NCBI GenBank assembly: GCA_019239875.1
Contig: JAFAZI010000016.1
Span: 1-33,238 of the forward strand
Direction of reading: 5' to 3'
DNA: 33,238 nucleotides
Source of the DNA: Frankiaceae bacterium
GTDB lineage: Bacteria > Actinomycetota > Actinomycetes > JAFAQI01
A program made the position numbers and the translations under genes. Within the stretch, counting starts at the first letter, position 1. Each line of letters starts with the position of its first letter. The notes below the pieces were generated by a model, which ran no database searches, was not told the DNA's origin, and saw only the letters and a list, made by a program, of their open reading frames with translations. This document shows, piece after piece, positions 20,553-30,299 of the stretch.

Positions 20553-21826
20553 GCCGGCTTGCCATCGAGGACCGTCGGACGGCCCCGCAAGAACGTGGCG
20601 ATGACTCTCGCCGGCAGCTCACGCCCGGCGAAGGGCGTGTTCCGGCTCCGACTTGCCGTGATCCGAGGGTCGACCGTCCATCTGACGTCCGGATCGACCA
20701 GGACCAGATTCGCGGTGGAGCCCGGCTCGAGGGGTTGACCGTGCCGCGGCAGGCGACCGATCTGTGCCGGCCGGACGCTCATGCGGTCAGCGACGCCCGC
20801 CCAGTCGAGCAGGCCGGTGTCGACCATCGCCGCTGCCACCACGGACAGTGCGGTCTCGAGTCCCGTCATGCCGAACGCCGCAGCCGCCCACTCCGTCTCC
20901 TTGTCCTCCAACGGGTGCGGGGCGTGGTCGGTCGCGACCGCGTCGATCGTCCCGTCGGCGAGGGCCTCGCGAAGCGCCGTGACGTCTGCCTCGGTCCGCA
21001 GCGGCGGGTTCACCTTGAACACCGGGTCGTAGGACGCGACGAGGTCGTCGGTGAGGAAAAGGTGATGGGGCGTCACCTCCGCCGTCACGTCCCAGCCTTT
21101 GCTCTTCGCCCAGCGGACCAGCTCGACCGAACCCGCTGTCGAGACATGACAGAAGTGCACGCGCGATCCGACGTGTGCGGCGAGCAGGCAGTCGCGCGCG
21201 ATGATCGCTTCCTCGGCCACCGCCGGCCAGCCGGCGAGGCCGAGCACCCCGGACCACTCCCCCTCGTTCATCTGCGCGTTCTCGGTGAGGCGCGGATCCT
21301 GCGCGTGCTGCGCGACGACTCCGTCGAACGCCTTCACGTACTCCAGCGCACGCCGCATCAGCAGCGGGTCGTGCACGCACTTGCCGTCGTCGGAGAACAC
21401 CCGGACCCGCGCCGCGGAGTCCGCCATCGCGCCTAGCTCCGCGAGCTGCTTGCCGGCAAGGCCGACCGTCACCGCGCCGACCGGACGTACCTCGCAGTGG
21501 CCGGCTTCCTCCCCGAGCCGCCACACCTGCTCGACGACTCCAGCGACATCAGCGACCGGGTCAGTGTTCGCCATGGCGTGCACGGCAGTGAAGCCGCCCA
21601 GTGCGGCGGCGAGCGTCCCCGTCGCCACCGTCTCGGCGTCCTCCCGGCCCGGCTCGCGGAGATGCGTGTGCAGGTCGACCAGGCCGGGCAGCGCGATCAG
21701 ACCGTCGGCATCGATCGACTGCGCCCCCGCTGGTCGCTCACCGACCAGCTCGCCGCCCTCGACGTACAGCGTCGTCGGGTCACCGCCGAGCGGGCGGACC
21801 CCTTTGATCTCCCAGGCGCCGCTCAC
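20549..21826 (-). CDS. pyrC: Dihydroorotase
   Basis: [26 protein letters not shown]...[18 protein letters not shown]...[15 protein letters not shown]...[13 protein letters not shown] 21826 overlaps pyrB stop (GTGA). Confidence 0.95.
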   Translation of the reverse strand: MSGAWEIKGVRPLGGDPTTLYVEGGELVGERPAGAQSIDADGLIALPGLVDLHTHLREPGREDAETVATGTLAAALGGFTAVHAMANTDPVADVAGVVEQVWRLGEEAGHCEVRPVGAVTVGLAGKQLAELGAMADSAARVRVFSDDGKCVHDPLLMRRALEYVKAFDGVVAQHAQDPRLTENAQMNEGEWSGVLGLAGWPAVAEEAIIARDCLLAAHVGSRVHFCHVSTAGSVELVRWAKSKGWDVTAEVTPHHLFLTDDLVASYDPVFKVNPPLRTEADVTALREALADGTIDAVATDHAPHPLEDKETEWAAAAFGMTGLETALSVVAAAMVDTGLLDWAGVADRMSVRPAQIGRLPRHGQPLEPGSTANLVLVDPDVRWTVDPRITASRSRNTPFAGRELPARVIATFLRGRPTVLDGKPA

Positions 21827-22755
21827 TCCGCTGCTCCGTCCATCGCGCCACCGAGGAGTAAGTAGAGGACCGCCATTCGCACCGAGACCCCGTTCGCGAC
21901 CTGTTCGACGATCGTGGAGCGAACGCTGTCGGCGACCTCGGCAGCGATCTCGACGCCGCGGTTCATCGGCCCCGGGTGCATGACGATCGAGTCCTCGGGC
22001 AGGCTGGCCATCCGGATCGCGTCGAGACCGTAGCGCCGTGAGTACTCGCGAACCGTCGGGAAGAATCCGCCGGTCATACGTTCGTGCTGCACGCGCAGCA
22101 TCATCACGGCGTCGGACTTGGGCAGGACGGCGTCGAGATCGTAGGAGACGGCGCACGGCCAGCTGTGCACGCCGACCGGCAGCAACGTCGGCGGCGCGAC
22201 GACCGTGACCTCCGCACCAAGCGTGGACAGCAGCAAGACGTTGCTACGGGCCACCCGCGAGTGCAGGACGTCCCCGACGATCGCGATGTTGAGGCCCTCG
22301 ACGCGCCCGGTTCGCCGCCGGATCGTGTAGGCGTCGAGCAACGCCTGCGTCGGGTGCTCGTGGGTCCCGTCACCGGCATTGACGACGCTGCCGCGGATCC
22401 AGTGCGCCAGGCGATGTGGCGCACCGCTCGCCGAGTGCCGGATCACGACCCCGTCGGATCCCATCGCTTCGAGCGTCAGTGCCGTGTCCTTCAACGACTC
22501 GCCCTTGCTCACACTCGAGCCCTTAGCGGCAAAGTTGATGACGTCGGCCGACAGTCGTTTCGCGGCGACCTCGAACGACGTCCGGGTCCGGGTCGAGTCC
22601 TCGAAGAACAGGTTGACAACGGTGCGGCCACGCAGCGTCGGCAGCTTCTTGATGCTGCGACCGGCAAGCGCCACATCCATCTCGGCCGCCGTGTCGAGCA
22701 CGAGGAGCGCGTCGTCTCGCGAGAGGTCGGCGGCGGAGAGCAGGTGGCGGTTCAT
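21823..22755 (-). CDS. pyrB: Aspartate carbamoyltransferase catalytic subunit
   Basis: [30 protein letters not shown]...[12 protein letters not shown]...[12 protein letters not shown]. Confidence 0.97.
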   Translation of the reverse strand: MNRHLLSAADLSRDDALLVLDTAAEMDVALAGRSIKKLPTLRGRTVVNLFFEDSTRTRTSFEVAAKRLSADVINFAAKGSSVSKGESLKDTALTLEAMGSDGVVIRHSASGAPHRLAHWIRGSVVNAGDGTHEHPTQALLDAYTIRRRTGRVEGLNIAIVGDVLHSRVARSNVLLLSTLGAEVTVVAPPTLLPVGVHSWPCAVSYDLDAVLPKSDAVMMLRVQHERMTGGFFPTVREYSRRYGLDAIRMASLPEDSIVMHPGPMNRGVEIAAEVADSVRSTIVEQVANGVSVRMAVLYLLLGGAMDGAAE

Positions 22756-23378
22756 CGTGCCGCCTCCCCCCGTGCGGGCGGTGGGGTTCGTCGGCCGAGG
22801 TCCGCCGGGCCGAGGAGCACCGCGTCGTTCTCGTCGTACTCCTCGAGCTGCACGTGCACCGTCTCGGTCAACGAGGTCGGCAGGTTCTTCCCGACGTAGT
22901 CGGCGCGGATCGGCAGCTCCCGATGGCCACGGTCGATCAGGACCGCGAGCTGCACGGCGCGTGGCCGCCCCTGGTCGGACAGCGCGTCCAGCGCTGCCCG
23001 GATGGTGCGACCCGAGAACAGCACGTCGTCGACGAGTACGACGGTCTTGCCGTCGACCCCCCCGGCGGGGATGTCGGTGGGTTCGAGCGCGCGCACACCG
23101 CGCAACCTGAGGTCGTCGCGGTACATCGTCGTGTCGAGCGCGCCAACAGGTACCTGGATGCCGTCGATCTCACCGACGAGCGTCGCCAGGCGCCGCGCCA
23201 GGGCAACCCCGCGGGTCGGGATGCCGAGGACGATCACGTCCTGGGCGCCGTGGTTGCGTTCGACGATCTCGTGCGAGATGCGCGTCAGAGCACGCGCCAG
23301 ATCGGTCGCATCGAGAACCGGGCGGGCGATCGAAGGGTCGCCGGTCACTGGCCGGTTGGACCCGGGGGCAGCCGCCAT
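22752..23378 (-). CDS. pyrR: PyrR bifunctional pyrimidine regulator / uracil phosphoribosyltransferase
   Basis: [35 protein letters not shown]...[24 protein letters not shown]. Confidence 0.96.
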   Translation of the reverse strand: MAAAPGSNRPVTGDPSIARPVLDATDLARALTRISHEIVERNHGAQDVIVLGIPTRGVALARRLATLVGEIDGIQVPVGALDTTMYRDDLRLRGVRALEPTDIPAGGVDGKTVVLVDDVLFSGRTIRAALDALSDQGRPRAVQLAVLIDRGHRELPIRADYVGKNLPTSLTETVHVQLEEYDENDAVLLGPADLGRRTPPPARGEAAR

Positions 23379-23394
23379 CGCGGCACCTCCTTCT

Positions 23395-23410
23395 CCGCCT
23401 CACAGGACGG
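23395..23410 (-). promoter_or_regulatory. Candidate PyrR RNA-binding hairpin in the pyrR leader
   Basis: Minus RNA CCG-U-CCU-GUG-AGG-CGG contains UCCUGUGAGG, an exact fit to the UCCNGNGAGG core of the PyrR binding loop; a few nt upstream of the SD GGAGG (23386-23390). Confidence 0.8.
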
Positions 23411-23438
23411 GTTTAAAGGACGGTGGTGGAACACCCGA

Positions 23439-23444
23439 ACGGTA
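23439..23444 (-). promoter_or_regulatory. Putative -10 (TACCGT) for the pyrR operon
   Basis: TAnnnT hexamer about 60 nt upstream of the pyrR start; -35 weak. Confidence 0.35.
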
Positions 23445-23489
23445 TCAGGCGGCGGATCTGGCGAACGCCCGCGCGGCCGCTCGCAAATC

Positions 23490-23504
23490 GCTACCCTGCG
23501 TAAT
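23490..23504 (+). promoter_or_regulatory. BldD-box-like site overlapping a possible bldD -10 (TACCCT)
   Basis: GCTACCCTGCGTAAT matches 8 of 9 specified positions of nTnACnC(A/T)GnGTnAn, about 27 nt before the bldD ATG. Confidence 0.55.
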
Positions 23505-23531
23505 CACGATCCACCGGACGCAGGGGTTGCT

Positions 23532-24041
23532 ATGAGCGGGGATGACGGCATCGAGCCGTACGCGAAGTCGCTCGGTCAACGGCTTCGGGCGATCCGGGTT
23601 CAGCAAGGCCTCTCCCTGCACGGCGTCGAGAAGAAGTCGGGCGGCAAGTGGAAGGGTGTGGTCATCGGCTCCTACGAGCGCGGCAGCCGAGCCGTGTCCG
23701 TGCAACGCCTGGCCGAGCTCGCGGAGTTCTACGGCGTACCGGTCGGTGAGCTCCTGCCTGAGGGCTCCTCGTCCGCCGCAGCCGGCGATGCGGCACCGCG
23801 CCTCATCCTCGACCTGGAGCGCCTGCAGGAGCTGCCGATCTCCGACGCCGGACCGCTGGCGCGGTACACCGCGACGCTGCAGGCGCAACGGGGCGACTAC
23901 AACGGTCGTGTGATGTCCATTCGGCACGAGGACCTTCGGTCGCTCGCGATCATCTACGACGAGACGCCTACCAAGCTCGCCGAGCGACTCGTCTCGTGGG
24001 GCGTGCTCAACCCGGACAGCCGCAGCGCTGACCTCAGCTGA
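23532..24041 (+). CDS. bldD: BldD-like transcriptional regulator (HTH plus c-di-GMP-binding C-terminal domain)
   Basis: LGQRLRAIRVQQGLSLHGVEKKSGGKWKGVVIGSYERGSRAVSVQRLAELAEFYGVPVGELLP; RGD-X8-RHED (RGDYNGRVMSIRHED). Confidence 0.93.
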   Translation: MSGDDGIEPYAKSLGQRLRAIRVQQGLSLHGVEKKSGGKWKGVVIGSYERGSRAVSVQRLAELAEFYGVPVGELLPEGSSSAAAGDAAPRLILDLERLQELPISDAGPLARYTATLQAQRGDYNGRVMSIRHEDLRSLAIIYDETPTKLAERLVSWGVLNPDSRSADLS

Positions 24042-24071
24042 GGTTCCCCGCCTTCGCGAACCTGCCCGGCG

Positions 24072-24491
24072 TCACGGTGCGGAGCTGATGGCGCTCACAC
24101 CGTCGCGGACCACTCGAGACAGCAACCCGTTGACGAATGCGGGCGAGGCGTCGGTCGACAACGACTTCGCGAGCTCCACGGCCTCGTCGATCGCCACCGC
24201 GTCAGGGATCGAGTCGCACCACAGCAGCTCGTAGAGCGCCAGCCGGAGCACGGCCCGGTCCACCGGCGGCATGCGATCGACCGTCCATGCCTCGGCATAT
24301 TGCGACACCACAGCGTCGATTCGGTCGCGGTTCGCGACGACTCCCTCGACGAGCTCCCTGGCGTAGTCCTGGACAGGTGGATCGGCGCGGTCGACCCAGT
24401 CGGCGAGGGTCGCGAGCGGGTCGTTGCCGCGCAGGTCGGCTTCGTACAGAACGTCGAGCGCGCGCTTGCGGGCCTTGCTTCTCGCTGCCAC
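24072..24491 (-). CDS. nusB: Transcription antitermination factor NusB
   Basis: RSKARKRALDVLYEADLRG...VDRAVLRLALYELLWCDSIPDAVAIDEAVELAKSLSTDASPAFVNGLL. Confidence 0.94.
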   Translation of the reverse strand: MAARSKARKRALDVLYEADLRGNDPLATLADWVDRADPPVQDYARELVEGVVANRDRIDAVVSQYAEAWTVDRMPPVDRAVLRLALYELLWCDSIPDAVAIDEAVELAKSLSTDASPAFVNGLLSRVVRDGVSAISSAP

Positions 24492-24503
24492 CGAACGACG
24501 GCG

Positions 24504-25067
24504 TCAGCTGTTGACGCGACTGATGTAGCGACCGTCGCGGGTATCGACCTTGATCTTCTCGCCCTGGGTCACGAAGAGCGGGACCTGGACGGTGGCACCG
24601 GTCTCCAACGTCGCCGGCTTGGTGCCGCCGGTCGACCGATCGCCCTGCATCCCCGGCTCGGTGTAGGTGATGGTCAGCTCGACCGAGGCGGGAAGCTCGA
24701 CGTAGAGAACCGTCCCGTCGTGCACCGCGACCGTCGCATTCGTGTTCTCGAGCAGGTAGCTGGTGGCGTCACCGACGGCGGCGGGCGGAACGTGAATCTG
24801 CTCGTAGCTGTCGACATCCATGAACACGTAGTCCGTGCCGTCCTGGTACAGGTATGTCATCTCGCGCTTGTCCACCGTCGCGACGTCGACCTTCACGCCG
24901 GCGTTGAAGGTGCGGTCCACCACCTGACCGGTCAGGACGTTCTTGAGCTTGCTGCGTACGAACGCACCGCCCTTGCCGGGCTTGACGTGCTGGAAGTCCA
25001 CGACGTTCCACAGCACGCCGTCGAGATCGAGGGTCATGCCGTTCTTGAAGTCGTTCGTGGTGGCCAC
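24504..25067 (-). CDS. efp: Elongation factor P
   Basis: [57 protein letters not shown]...[17 protein letters not shown]. Confidence 0.97.
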   Translation of the reverse strand: MATTNDFKNGMTLDLDGVLWNVVDFQHVKPGKGGAFVRSKLKNVLTGQVVDRTFNAGVKVDVATVDKREMTYLYQDGTDYVFMDVDSYEQIHVPPAAVGDATSYLLENTNATVAVHDGTVLYVELPASVELTITYTEPGMQGDRSTGGTKPATLETGATVQVPLFVTQGEKIKVDTRDGRYISRVNS

Positions 25068-25147
25068 GGGGCTTCCTGCTCCTCATCCTGTCTTGGGACA
25101 CCATGCTATCGGCGCCGGCCGGCGACGCGATCCGCACGACGAGCCGG

Positions 25148-26224
25148 TCAGCTCAGCTCGAGCAGTTCGCGTGGCGCGGTCGTGAGCGATCGGGTGGCGG
25201 TTTCGCCGACGACCACCGTGTCCTCGATCCGGACCCCGCCCTGCTCGGGCAGGTAGATGCCCGGCTCGATCGTGACCGCGACGTTGGCGGTCAGGGGTGC
25301 TGCCGTGGAGCCCCGCGTCAGGAACGGGTCCTCGTGGATCTCGAGGCCGACCCCATGCCCCAACCCGTGCGCGACGCGGTGTCCGGCCGCCTCGATCGCA
25401 CGGTGGGCCCGGGTGTTGAGCTGGTCAGGTACGGCGCCCATCACGCAGGCCGCCACGCACTCCGCCTGGATCTCCGTGACCAGCTGGTGCAGGTCTCGCT
25501 GCCAGTCGGCGACCGGTGCCGCCGCAACCGTACGCGTCATGTCAGCGTGGTAACCGTCGTACAACGCGCCAAAGTCCACCTTCACCAGATCCCCTGGCGC
25601 GAGCCGCCGATCGGTCGGCTGATGATGCGGGATCGCGCTGTTGGGACCGAACGCGACGATGGTGTCGAACGCGGGGCCGCTCGCGCCGCGTTCGCGCATC
25701 TCCGCTTCCAGCTGCCAGGCGACGTCGCGTTCAGTCGGACCAGGTCGAAGGGAGGACACGACCGTCTCGAACGCGGCCGTCGTGATCTCGCAGGCAGTGC
25801 GGAGGGTGGCGAGCTCAGCCTGGTCCTTGACTGCTCGCAGCGGCTCGACGAGCGGGCGGGTCGCGACCAGCGCGAGGTCTGCGCCCGCCGCCTCGCGCAA
25901 CGCTTCATGTGTTGCGAGCGTCACGTGGGCGGCCTCGATCCCGACCCGGGTGATGCCCTCATTACGTGCGCGGCCCACGAGGGCCGCACCGACCGCCCGT
26001 GCCTCGATGCACTCAATGTCCGGCGCGGACTGGGCCATCTGGGTGACGTAGCGACCGTCGGTCGCCGCCACCACGGAGCCATCACGCGTAACGAGCAACG
26101 CGCCGTTCGACCCCGAGTAGCCGCAGAGATATCGGACGTTGACCAGGCGGGTGATGAGCAATGCGTCAATCGTGTCGGGAAACGCCCGAATCAGCCGCGA
26201 TCGACGGTCTGCATGTGACACCAT
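25148..26224 (-). CDS. M24 family Xaa-Pro peptidase
   Basis: VKVDFGALYDGYHADMTRTV...HRVAHGLGHGVGLEIHEDPFL...VTIEPGIYLPEQGGVRIEDTVVV metal-binding motifs. Start MVSHADRRSRL at 26224. Confidence 0.92.
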   Translation of the reverse strand: MVSHADRRSRLIRAFPDTIDALLITRLVNVRYLCGYSGSNGALLVTRDGSVVAATDGRYVTQMAQSAPDIECIEARAVGAALVGRARNEGITRVGIEAAHVTLATHEALREAAGADLALVATRPLVEPLRAVKDQAELATLRTACEITTAAFETVVSSLRPGPTERDVAWQLEAEMRERGASGPAFDTIVAFGPNSAIPHHQPTDRRLAPGDLVKVDFGALYDGYHADMTRTVAAAPVADWQRDLHQLVTEIQAECVAACVMGAVPDQLNTRAHRAIEAAGHRVAHGLGHGVGLEIHEDPFLTRGSTAAPLTANVAVTIEPGIYLPEQGGVRIEDTVVVGETATRSLTTAPRELLELS

Positions 26225-26336
26225 CGGCGCTGCTCCAATCAGGTGAGGGTCATACAGCGTGCGGGTGTTACCGCCGATGCACGTTGCAATGCCTGTGACG
26301 GGCATACCGCTTTCGACGCTTTTTGGGAGTCACATC

Positions 26337-28430
26337 GTGGCATTGCTTCCGCGCCGTACCGCCATCGTTGCCAGTTTCGCAGCAGCCATGATCGGGGGCG
26401 CGGTCGTCCCCAACGTGGCGGCGGTCGCAGCGGCCGTTCCGGCACCAGTGCTGACGGGCCCGGCCGACAACACCACGACCCCTCTCAAGGACGTCGTCCT
26501 CACCTGGAACGCCGTGACCGGCGCGTCCGACTACCAGGTGCAGGTCAGCCCCAACGGTGAGTGGACCAACAACACGGTCACGCTCCCGAACGACGGAGTC
26601 ACGGTCAACAGCCTGTACGAGATGCCGCTCTCGCTGCCGCACGCCTCGTACTTCTGGCGCGTCCGTGCCGAGGTCGGCGGGACGTGGTCGGCGTACTCAG
26701 GATCGCGCAGCTTCCTGCGCGAATGGGAGGACGACTTCACCATCCTGCGGGCACCGACCTCGAACAACCCAACGGTCACCTGGACGCCGGTGCAGGACGC
26801 GTCCGAGTACCTCGTTCGGTACAACACGGATCCGACGTTCAGCCATGAGAACAGCCACTACATCGACTGCTTCACGAACCAGACCTCTTTCACCCCGTAT
26901 GACCTGAAGACCGCCGCGACGGAGAACGCAGCGAACTGCTCGTTCAGCGGTGACACGATGGCGGGCAGCCTGCAGGACAACGACGACTACTACTGGGAGG
27001 TCGTCCCGTTCGACGACAGCACGGCTCCGGTCCTGGACGCCAGCACCGCGCCGGACGGCAACTGGCTGTGCCCGACCGCGCAGCCCGAGTGCGACGCCGA
27101 CTACATCACCTCCTCGGGAAGCGTGCACTTCAACGCCAACGCGGGCGGTGCCGTCGGGGCGACCACCGTGTCAGGTGCCACCACGTCGTTCCACGTCTCG
27201 ACGCTGGCCGGTACCGCGTGCAGCGCGTCGACCAGCTGCCCGGTGACCCCGACGTTCTCGTGGACTGCCGTCGCCGGCGCGAACAACTACCACGTCCATG
27301 TCTTCCGCGACCCCGACCTGACCAACACCTACCGGGCCTACGACACACACTGGCCCGAGATCACGCCGCGGGACTCGTTCCTCGACGCGCAGGCGGGCAA
27401 GCCCTACTACTGGTACGTCAGCGCCAAGGGCGCCTCCGGAAACGTGGCGGTCAGCCCGGTGCAGACGTTCGCAAAGACGAGCGCCCCGGTGGCGCTGACC
27501 AGCCCGGCCTCCGGCGCGACGGTTCACGGGCACTCGGTCACCTTTGACTGGACCGATTTCCAGAACAGTGGCGGACAGGGCGCCTACGACGCACGCAACT
27601 ACCACCTTCAGGTCGCAACCGACTCGGCATTCACCTCGACGGTGATCGACACGAGCGACGTCGACCTCACGCAGTACACCGACCCGGACTCAGTGCTGGC
27701 GGACGGGACATACTTCTGGCGCGTGGCGCCGATCGACCAGAGCGGCAACCTCCTCGAGTGGTCCTCGACGCGGATGGTGTCGGTGAACGCAACCGGTCCG
27801 ACCGTGCAGATCACGACCAAGGACGGCGCTTCCGTGAAGGGTCCGCTCACGATCAAGCTCTCCGAGCCGCTCAACAACGTGTCCAAGTCCACGGTTCAGA
27901 TCGTTCCGGCCAACGGTTCGGGCGCGGTGAACGGAACGCTGACGCTCGGCTCGAGTTCGACGATCTACCAGTTCAAGCCGAACCGGCCCCTCGTCAGCGG
28001 TGAGACCTACAACCTGCAGCTCAGCCCGACCCTGGTCGACGGCAACGGCAACAGCGCGGTCGTCGCCGGTGACGGCGTCACCACCTCCCTCATCGCGGCT
28101 GCGAACAGCCCGGCGTGGAACTACAGCAGCGGCTGGACCAAGCACAAGGCATCAGGCGCGCGCAGCGGCAAGTACTTCTCGGCCAAGAAGGGCCGCGACG
28201 CGCAGATCGTCGTGGTCGGCAACAAGGCCAAGCTCTACGGCTGCAAGGGCCCGAACTTCGGCAAGATCGCGGTGACCGCCGGCGGCGAGACCCAGAACGT
28301 CTCGGAGCACCAGAGCTTCACCAAGTGCGGCGTCGCGATCTGGCACTCCGCCCTGCCGAGCGGTCAGTCCAAGGTGACCGTCAAGGTCATCAAGGGCACG
28401 GGCAACATCGACGAGCTGAAGCTTTCCTGA
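26337..28430 (+). CDS. Secreted multidomain protein: signal peptide, about four Fn3-like repeats, Ig-like (Big_5-type) domain, C-terminal beta-sandwich-like module
   Basis: GTG 26337 preceded by GGGAG (26325-26329). VALLPRRTAIVASFAAAMIGGAVVPNVAAVAAA signal-like; recurring LTWNAVTGASDYQVQVS / VTWTPVQDASEYLVRY / FSWTAVAGANNYHVHVF and YFWRV / YYWEV / YYWYV strands. Confidence 0.8.
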   Translation: MALLPRRTAIVASFAAAMIGGAVVPNVAAVAAAVPAPVLTGPADNTTTPLKDVVLTWNAVTGASDYQVQVSPNGEWTNNTVTLPNDGVTVNSLYEMPLSLPHASYFWRVRAEVGGTWSAYSGSRSFLREWEDDFTILRAPTSNNPTVTWTPVQDASEYLVRYNTDPTFSHENSHYIDCFTNQTSFTPYDLKTAATENAANCSFSGDTMAGSLQDNDDYYWEVVPFDDSTAPVLDASTAPDGNWLCPTAQPECDADYITSSGSVHFNANAGGAVGATTVSGATTSFHVSTLAGTACSASTSCPVTPTFSWTAVAGANNYHVHVFRDPDLTNTYRAYDTHWPEITPRDSFLDAQAGKPYYWYVSAKGASGNVAVSPVQTFAKTSAPVALTSPASGATVHGHSVTFDWTDFQNSGGQGAYDARNYHLQVATDSAFTSTVIDTSDVDLTQYTDPDSVLADGTYFWRVAPIDQSGNLLEWSSTRMVSVNATGPTVQITTKDGASVKGPLTIKLSEPLNNVSKSTVQIVPANGSGAVNGTLTLGSSSTIYQFKPNRPLVSGETYNLQLSPTLVDGNGNSAVVAGDGVTTSLIAAANSPAWNYSSGWTKHKASGARSGKYFSAKKGRDAQIVVVGNKAKLYGCKGPNFGKIAVTAGGETQNVSEHQSFTKCGVAIWHSALPSGQSKVTVKVIKGTGNIDELKLS

Positions 28431-28450
28431 CGGAAAGCGAGCGTCACGGC

Positions 28451-28765
28451 TCAGCCGGGGTTGGCGTTGCCGACCTCGGCTGAGAAGTGCGCGACGCCGT
28501 TGGCGACCGACGTAACGGTCACGGTGACGGGGTAGGTCGTCGTCGAGTCCTGCGGCGTCAGCGTGCAGATCATCTTGGTGCCGACCTTTGCGGTGAGGTC
28601 GCCCGGGCACTTGACCGCCGGGGTCGCCTGATTGACATCTTCGGCGAGCTGCTTGGCGACCTCGCTCTCCACCGTCTTCTCCGGCACCGCCTTCTTGCCA
28701 CACCCGGCGAGCGGGAGCAGGCAGGCGCTGACAACGGCGACGGTGGCGATCCCCCTGGGCGTCAT
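28451..28765 (-). CDS. Small lipoprotein, DUF4333-like
   Basis: MTPRGIATVAVVSACLLPLAGCGKK (lipobox LAGC), then VESEVAKQLAEDV...VKCPGDLTAKVGTKMICTLTP...YPVTVTVTSV. Confidence 0.8.
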   Translation of the reverse strand: MTPRGIATVAVVSACLLPLAGCGKKAVPEKTVESEVAKQLAEDVNQATPAVKCPGDLTAKVGTKMICTLTPQDSTTTYPVTVTVTSVANGVAHFSAEVGNANPG

Positions 28766-28803
28766 GCGCCGAACCTTACACGTCGGCGAGATCACCGGAT
28801 GCG

Positions 28804-29232
28804 TCAAATGCGCGCCACGAGTGCGCTGATTGCCAACCGGTAGGAGTCCAGACCGAACCCCGCCACGACGCCCATCGCCAGGCCGGCGGTGTACGAGGTG
28901 TGCCGAAAGTCCTCGCGGGCCAGCGGATTGGACAGGTGCACCTCGATGAACGGCGCGCGGAGCTGGGCGGCAGCGTCGCGCACGGCGACGCTGGTGTGGG
29001 TCCACGCGCCAGGGTTGAGGATCAGCCCGTCGGCCTGCGCATCGTGGAGCCACCCGAGATAGGTCGCCTCGTCGTCGGTCTGGCGGACCTCGATGTCGGC
29101 GCCGGACTCGGCGGCGGCCGCCTCGCATGCCGCCACCAGGTCGCCGTACGTCGAGGACCCGTAGATGTCCGGCTCCCGCGTGCCCAGCTGGCCGATGTTG
29201 GGTCCGTTCAGGACGAGGATCTGCTTGCTCAC
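28804..29232 (-). CDS. aroQ: 3-dehydroquinate dehydratase, type II
   Basis: ILVLNGPNIGQLGTREPDIYG...LILNPGAWTHTSVAVRDA...EVHLSNPLAREDFRHTSY. Confidence 0.96.
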   Translation of the reverse strand: MSKQILVLNGPNIGQLGTREPDIYGSSTYGDLVAACEAAAAESGADIEVRQTDDEATYLGWLHDAQADGLILNPGAWTHTSVAVRDAAAQLRAPFIEVHLSNPLAREDFRHTSYTAGLAMGVVAGFGLDSYRLAISALVARI

Positions 29233-30299
29233 CCAGCTACCTCCGCGTAGGCCGCCTCGATCACTGCTGCCGGCGGGTCCGCCAGGATCGAGGGCTGTCC
29301 GAGCCGGTCGAGGACGACGAAGCGCTGCACCGAACCGCGGGCCTTCTTGTCGATGCGCATCGCGTCGAGCAGGTCGGGAAGCGCGTCGGCGCGGTACGTC
29401 GTCGGCAGGCCGACGGTGCGCAACGTCGCAGCGTGGCGGTCGGCCGTCGCGTCGTCCAGGCGGCCGCCGTGCCGACCGAGTCCCGCCGCGAAGACCATCC
29501 CGATCGAGACCGCATGACCGTGGGGTATCCGGTACTCCTCGAGCTGCTCGATCGCGTGGCCGAGGGTATGGCCGTAGTTCAGGTACTCGCGCGGCCCCGA
29601 CTCCTTCAGGTCCTGGGAGACGACCTCGGCCTTCACGAGGATCGATCGCTCGATGAGCTCCCGAGCCGCCGTGCCGCGACCGGTCGCCGCCGCGGCCGGG
29701 TCAGCGTCGATCAGGTCGAGGATCGAGGGGTCTGCGATGAACCCCGCCTTGATCACCTCGGCCATGCCGTTGACCCACTGGTCATCCGGAAGCGTCGCCA
29801 GCACCTCGAGATCCACGAGCACACCAGCCGGCGGATGGAAGGCGCCGACCAGGTTCTTGCCCGCCGAGGTGTTGATGCCGGTCTTCCCGCCGACGGCGGC
29901 GTCCACCATGCCCAGCAAGGTTGTCGGCACGTGCACGACCCGTACCCCACGCAGCCAGGTGGCCGCGGCGAAGCCGACGACATCGGTCGTGGCCCCACCG
30001 CCGACGGCGACGACGGCGTCCGATCGCGTCATGCGGAGCGCCCCGAAGGCGTCCCAGAGCTCGCCCACGTGGTCGAGTGACTTCGCGAGCTCACCGTCAC
30101 TGATGGGCACGACCTCGACGCGGATGCCAGCGGCCGCCAGCGGAGCTGTCACGACGGGAACCCGGTCAGCGACGGCGGCATCGGCGACCACCGCAACCGT
30201 CGCGGCGCCCGCGACGAGCTTCGGCAGCCGCTCGGCCAGGCCGTGGCCCACGACGACGTCGTACGGCGCCGGTCCGCCCACCGGGATCACCGTGCTCAC
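29229..30299 (-). CDS. aroB: 3-dehydroquinate synthase
   Basis: [62 protein letters not shown]...[12 protein letters not shown]...HGHAVSIGM. Confidence 0.97.
   Translation of the reverse strand: MSTVIPVGGPAPYDVVVGHGLAERLPKLVAGAATVAVVADAAVADRVPVVTAPLAAAGIRVEVVPISDGELAKSLDHVGELWDAFGALRMTRSDAVVAVGGGATTDVVGFAAATWLRGVRVVHVPTTLLGMVDAAVGGKTGINTSAGKNLVGAFHPPAGVLVDLEVLATLPDDQWVNGMAEVIKAGFIADPSILDLIDADPAAAATGRGTAARELIERSILVKAEVVSQDLKESGPREYLNYGHTLGHAIEQLEEYRIPHGHAVSIGMVFAAGLGRHGGRLDDATADRHAATLRTVGLPTTYRADALPDLLDAMRIDKKARGSVQRFVVLDRLGQPSILADPPAAVIEAAYAEVAG

Noticed and set aside
22854-23531. Upstream extension of the bldD reading frame (track start 22854)
   Set aside because: It runs antisense through pyrR; the conserved BldD start MSGDDGIEPYAKSLGQRL is at 23532.
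26225-26336. Possible c-di-GMP (GEMM) or c-di-AMP (ydaO) riboswitch upstream of the secreted protein
   Set aside because: Only a weak ATGCC...GGCAT hairpin; no conserved aptamer blocks found.
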